The notes under the pieces: model-generated
Told to the model about the DNA's origin: nothing
The model's input: the letters and a program-made list of their open reading frames with translations, nothing else
Databases searched by the model: none
Assembly: GCA_017849455.1 (NCBI GenBank)
Contig: JAFIGX010000024.1
Location: 496,001-560,000, forward strand
DNA from: Pseudobacter sp.
GTDB lineage: Bacteria > Bacteroidota > Bacteroidia > Chitinophagales > Chitinophagaceae
Direction of reading: 5' to 3'
DNA: 64,000 bases
Program-made: the position numbers and the translations under genes
In this document: positions 61,691 through 64,000 of the stretch, piece after piece
Layout of the letters: each line of letters opens with the position of its first letter
Numbering within the stretch: the stretch's first letter is position 1

Positions 61691-62173
61691 TCAGAAACTT
61701 TTTTTAGATTGACCGGCATGGAGCTCTGCGGCCCGGTGAATGGCTTTCCGGATACGCTGGTAAGTACCGCACCGGCAGATATTTCCCTGCATGGCAGTAT
61801 CGATCTCGGCATCGGTGGGTTTGGGTGTCTTTTTCAGCAAAGCCACGGCAGACATGATCTGGCCGCTCTGGCAGTAGCCGCATTGCGGTACCTGTTCTTC
61901 GATCCATGCCTGTTGGACAGGGTGGTCTGAATTGACGGAGATCCCTTCGATCGTGGTGATCTTCCGGCCGGTCCCGGCAGAGACCGGAAGTATGCAGGAG
62001 CGGACCGGGTTGCCATCCAGGTGAATGGTACAGGCGCCGCACTGTGCTATTCCACAGCCGAATTTTGTACCTTTCAGTCCCGCAAGATCTCTGATTACCC
62101 ACAACAGTGGCATTTGAGGATCAGCTTCGATGGCATAAGATTTATTATTGATCGTAAGATTGAATGCTGCCAT
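61691..62173 (-). CDS. 2Fe-2S subunit of the molybdenum hydroxylase (IorA-like)
   Basis: The 160-residue protein has both iron-sulfur motifs of this family: a plant-type cluster (C40, C45, C48, C60) in CGIAQCGACTIHLDGNPVRSC-like order and a second cluster with C98-x2-C101 and C133-x-C135 (ICRCGTYQRI). It passes electrons from the molybdenum centre to an acceptor such as a cytochrome. It lacks its own Tat signal, so it is probably carried out with the large subunit. It is the first gene of the 11-gene operon, 85 bp upstream of the large subunit. Confidence 0.95.
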   Translation of the reverse strand: MAAFNLTINNKSYAIEADPQMPLLWVIRDLAGLKGTKFGCGIAQCGACTIHLDGNPVRSCILPVSAGTGRKITTIEGISVNSDHPVQQAWIEEQVPQCGYCQSGQIMSAVALLKKTPKPTDAEIDTAMQGNICRCGTYQRIRKAIHRAAELHAGQSKKSF

Positions 62174-62525
62174 AAAGTGAATTTGATACTGAAATTACGA
62201 AAATCCCGGGCCTTCGGAGACTGTTTTATCTCAAATACATTGGAAAAAAAGTAAATGTCTTGCTCTTTCCGCCTTGTCATGCGATCCGTTCTGTGGAACC
62301 CACCTTTAGTCCCAGGTAATATTTGGGGATTTTTTGAATCAATTTGGTAGAGGCCTGCACGAGTTTTTGTTTTTTTGCGTGGCTAAAAGTTATGCAGCAG
62401 TAATTATTATAAAATGTAATGTAATCGCATAAACCTTCATCCTATGCAATACAGTGTATGGCACTGGAGCATTGCCGTTATATACACTGCATCGCCTTGC
62501 ATGGATGGCCTTAATTTGTATACTT
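62174..62525. other. Divergent intergenic region
   Basis: These 352 bp separate the molybdenum operon from the divergent histidine kinase gene and must hold both promoters. On the minus strand TAATTTCA at about 62187-62194 resembles a -7 box, but no good -33 box is at the right distance. I see no gene or repeat here. Confidence 0.4.
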
Positions 62526-64000
62526 ATGATGCAGGTGATCGACTTCTTTGAAAGGCTTTTCGATATGTCCGACTGGCCTCCACGCTGGCATTGCGGCCGC
62601 TGGACCGGGTTCCATGGCTGGTTGTACATCATCAGCGACCTGCTTGTTTGGTCGGCCTATTTTGCGATTCCCTTCATCATCATCCGCTATATCTCCAAAA
62701 AACAGGATGCCCGCTTTCTTCGACTTTACTTTTTATTTGCCGCCTTTATCCTGGCCTGTGGCGCCACCCATTTTTTCGATGCCATTACGTTCTGGTTCCC
62801 GGTATACCGCATCAATGCCCTTATCCGTTTCATTACAGGAGTGCTGAGCTGGATCACTGTATTCTACCTGATCCGTTTATTGCCGCTGGCATTCACTTTG
62901 CGGTCTCCCCGCGAGCTGGAAATGGAAAATGAGCAAAGGAAGAAAGCAGAAGAGAAATTCAGGAACCTGCTGGAAGCGGCCCCGGACCCCATGGTGATCA
63001 TGAATGAGAACGGGGTGATCCAACTGGTCAATGCACAAACCGAAAAAATGTTTGGCTACTCGCGCGAAGAAATGATAGGGAGTAACGTCGAAATGCTGAT
63101 GCCCCCTCACTCCGGTCTGGAACACCCGTTCCGGGCCTTCCGGCAGACCGGCATCCGGCAGTGGGAGCCGGAAACCGAAGGATTCGAGATGACCGGCAAT
63201 GGACGGGGCGGGATGGAGTTCCCCGTGGAAGTAAGCCTGCGCCCCATGCTATCGGAAGAAGGGTTGCTGATCACCGCCTCCATCAGGGACGTAACGGAGA
63301 AAAAGCAAATGGAAAAGGCTATCCGTGAGGCCAATAGCACGCTGGAGCGCAAAGTGCAGCAACGCACCATGGAACTGGAACGTAAGAATAAGGAACTGGA
63401 GGAGTTCGCTTATGTGGCATCGCATGATCTGCAGGAGCCGCTGCGCACCACAACCAGTTTCGTTGACCTGCTGCGCCGGCAATACTATGGACAACTGGAT
63501 GATAGCGCGAACAGGTACCTGGACTATATCTGCCAATCATCCGACCGCATGAAATCACTGATCCTCGACCTGCTGAACTACTCGCGGATAGGTCGTGAAA
63601 AAGAACTCGCGGAAGTGAACTGCAATCTTGTGCTGGAAGAAGTATTGGCCGATCTTGATCAGGGTATTCGTGAGAACGGCGCACGGGTCAAGGCCCCGGA
63701 ACTACCGGTAATAACGGGTTACAGGACGGAGATCAAACAACTGTTCCAGAACCTGGTGAGCAATTCCATCAAATTCCGGAAGCCGGGTTTGGACCCGGAG
63801 TTGCATGTGCAGGCTAAACAGGAAAACAATTCCTGGCTGTTCTCGTTCCATGATAATGGCATCGGTATCGAGCCGGTTTACCAGGAAAAGATCTTTGTAA
63901 TTTTTAAGCGATTGCACAAACGTTCCGAATATGAAGGCGAAGGCATCGGCCTGGCGCAATGTAAAAAAATAGTAGAGCTGCATGGAGGCAAGATATGGGT
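62526..64000 (+). CDS. Ethylene-receptor-like membrane histidine kinase, truncated by window edge
   Basis: An open frame runs from ATG 62526 to the window end (491 complete codons). Residues about 30-120 form three membrane helices resembling the copper/ethylene-binding domain of plant ETR1: ISDLLVWSAYFAIP, then ACGATH. D38, Y45, I48, C78 and H82 sit exactly 13 positions after D25, Y32, I35, C65 and H69 of ETR1 (recalled sequence). A coiled segment leads to a PAS domain (about 143-258), a HisKA domain with H300 in ASHDLQEPLR, and an HATPase domain with N413 (QNLVSNSIKF), DNGIG (443-447) and GEGIGLA (471-477). Only the last few residues are missing. An ATG at 62505 is an alternative start. Similar modules are known in cyanobacteria (Etr1) and other bacteria; ligand binding here is inference. 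Confidence 0.85.
   Translation, partial: MMQVIDFFERLFDMSDWPPRWHCGRWTGFHGWLYIISDLLVWSAYFAIPFIIIRYISKKQDARFLRLYFLFAAFILACGATHFFDAITFWFPVYRINALIRFITGVLSWITVFYLIRLLPLAFTLRSPRELEMENEQRKKAEEKFRNLLEAAPDPMVIMNENGVIQLVNAQTEKMFGYSREEMIGSNVEMLMPPHSGLEHPFRAFRQTGIRQWEPETEGFEMTGNGRGGMEFPVEVSLRPMLSEEGLLITASIRDVTEKKQMEKAIREANSTLERKVQQRTMELERKNKELEEFAYVASHDLQEPLRTTTSFVDLLRRQYYGQLDDSANRYLDYICQSSDRMKSLILDLLNYSRIGREKELAEVNCNLVLEEVLADLDQGIRENGARVKAPELPVITGYRTEIKQLFQNLVSNSIKFRKPGLDPELHVQAKQENNSWLFSFHDNGIGIEPVYQEKIFVIFKRLHKRSEYEGEGIGLAQCKKIVELHGGKIW

Noticed and set aside
1..64000. tRNA, rRNA, CRISPR arrays, insertion sequences or prophage
   Set aside because: No cloverleaf, direct-repeat array, transposase or integrase could be seen in any part of the window.

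Overview
The window looks like a chromosomal segment of a Bacteroidota species, most likely from the Chitinophagaceae (inferred). The signs are SusC/SusD with an ECF sigma/FecR pair, a LytTR system with a two-component-regulator propeller, Bacteroidota-type promoters (TTTG-N19/20-TAnnTTTG), roughly 50% GC and few Shine-Dalgarno motifs. I see no rRNA, tRNA, CRISPR array, insertion sequence or prophage.

Layout. (1) 1-4456: a small cluster with a truncated exported protein, an alpha/beta hydrolase, a PAS-LuxR regulator and a lipoprotein. A perfect 22-bp palindrome occurs twice in its promoter regions. (2) 4479-11152: a propeller histidine kinase with its LytTR regulator, then an OmpA-type protein and a DUF4412-like exported protein. 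(3) 11303-34067: the most distinctive part, a glycan-use locus. A LacI-type regulator precedes a rightward operon: sugar isomerase, GH28-GH20 fusion, alpha/alpha-toroid protein, TonB-dependent receptor, NagB-like deaminase, PhyH-type dioxygenase, MurQ, sugar MFS transporter, a hexuronate transporter broken by one stop codon, and a second toroid protein. Two leftward genes (a lipoprotein with a toroid domain and a GH88/GH105-type hydrolase) converge on it. Both transcription units start from promoters with the same arrangement, and the same 16-bp operator overlaps the -7 box in each. The gene content points to a polymer holding both uronic acid and amino sugar. There is no SusC/SusD pair in this locus.

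(4) 34414-41720: a Tat-exported phosphoesterase, a HigBA toxin-antitoxin pair, and a three-gene SMC operon matching JetA-JetB-JetC (Wadjet/MksFEB) without an adjacent JetD nuclease. (5) 41856-52595: a secreted lectin-like protein, nitronate monooxygenase, then ECF sigma, FecR, SusC, SusD and a TlpA-like thioredoxin protein, a second and canonical uptake locus. (6) 52589-62173: an 11-gene leftward operon for a molybdenum hydroxylase (2Fe-2S and molybdopterin subunits), its maturation factors (XdhC, MocA), cofactor synthesis (MoaA, MoeA, MoaD, MoaE, MoaC-MoaB fusion), a TauE-type transporter and a small exported sulfite-oxidase-fold protein. (7) 62526-64000: the start of a membrane histidine kinase whose transmembrane module carries the copper/ethylene-binding residues of plant ETR1 at identical spacing; it runs off the window.

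Dispersed repeats: three copies of a TTGAyAAG-rich inverted repeat at gene ends, three copies of a CACAAAGGCACGAAGG-type repeat, and several GC-rich perfect hairpins.
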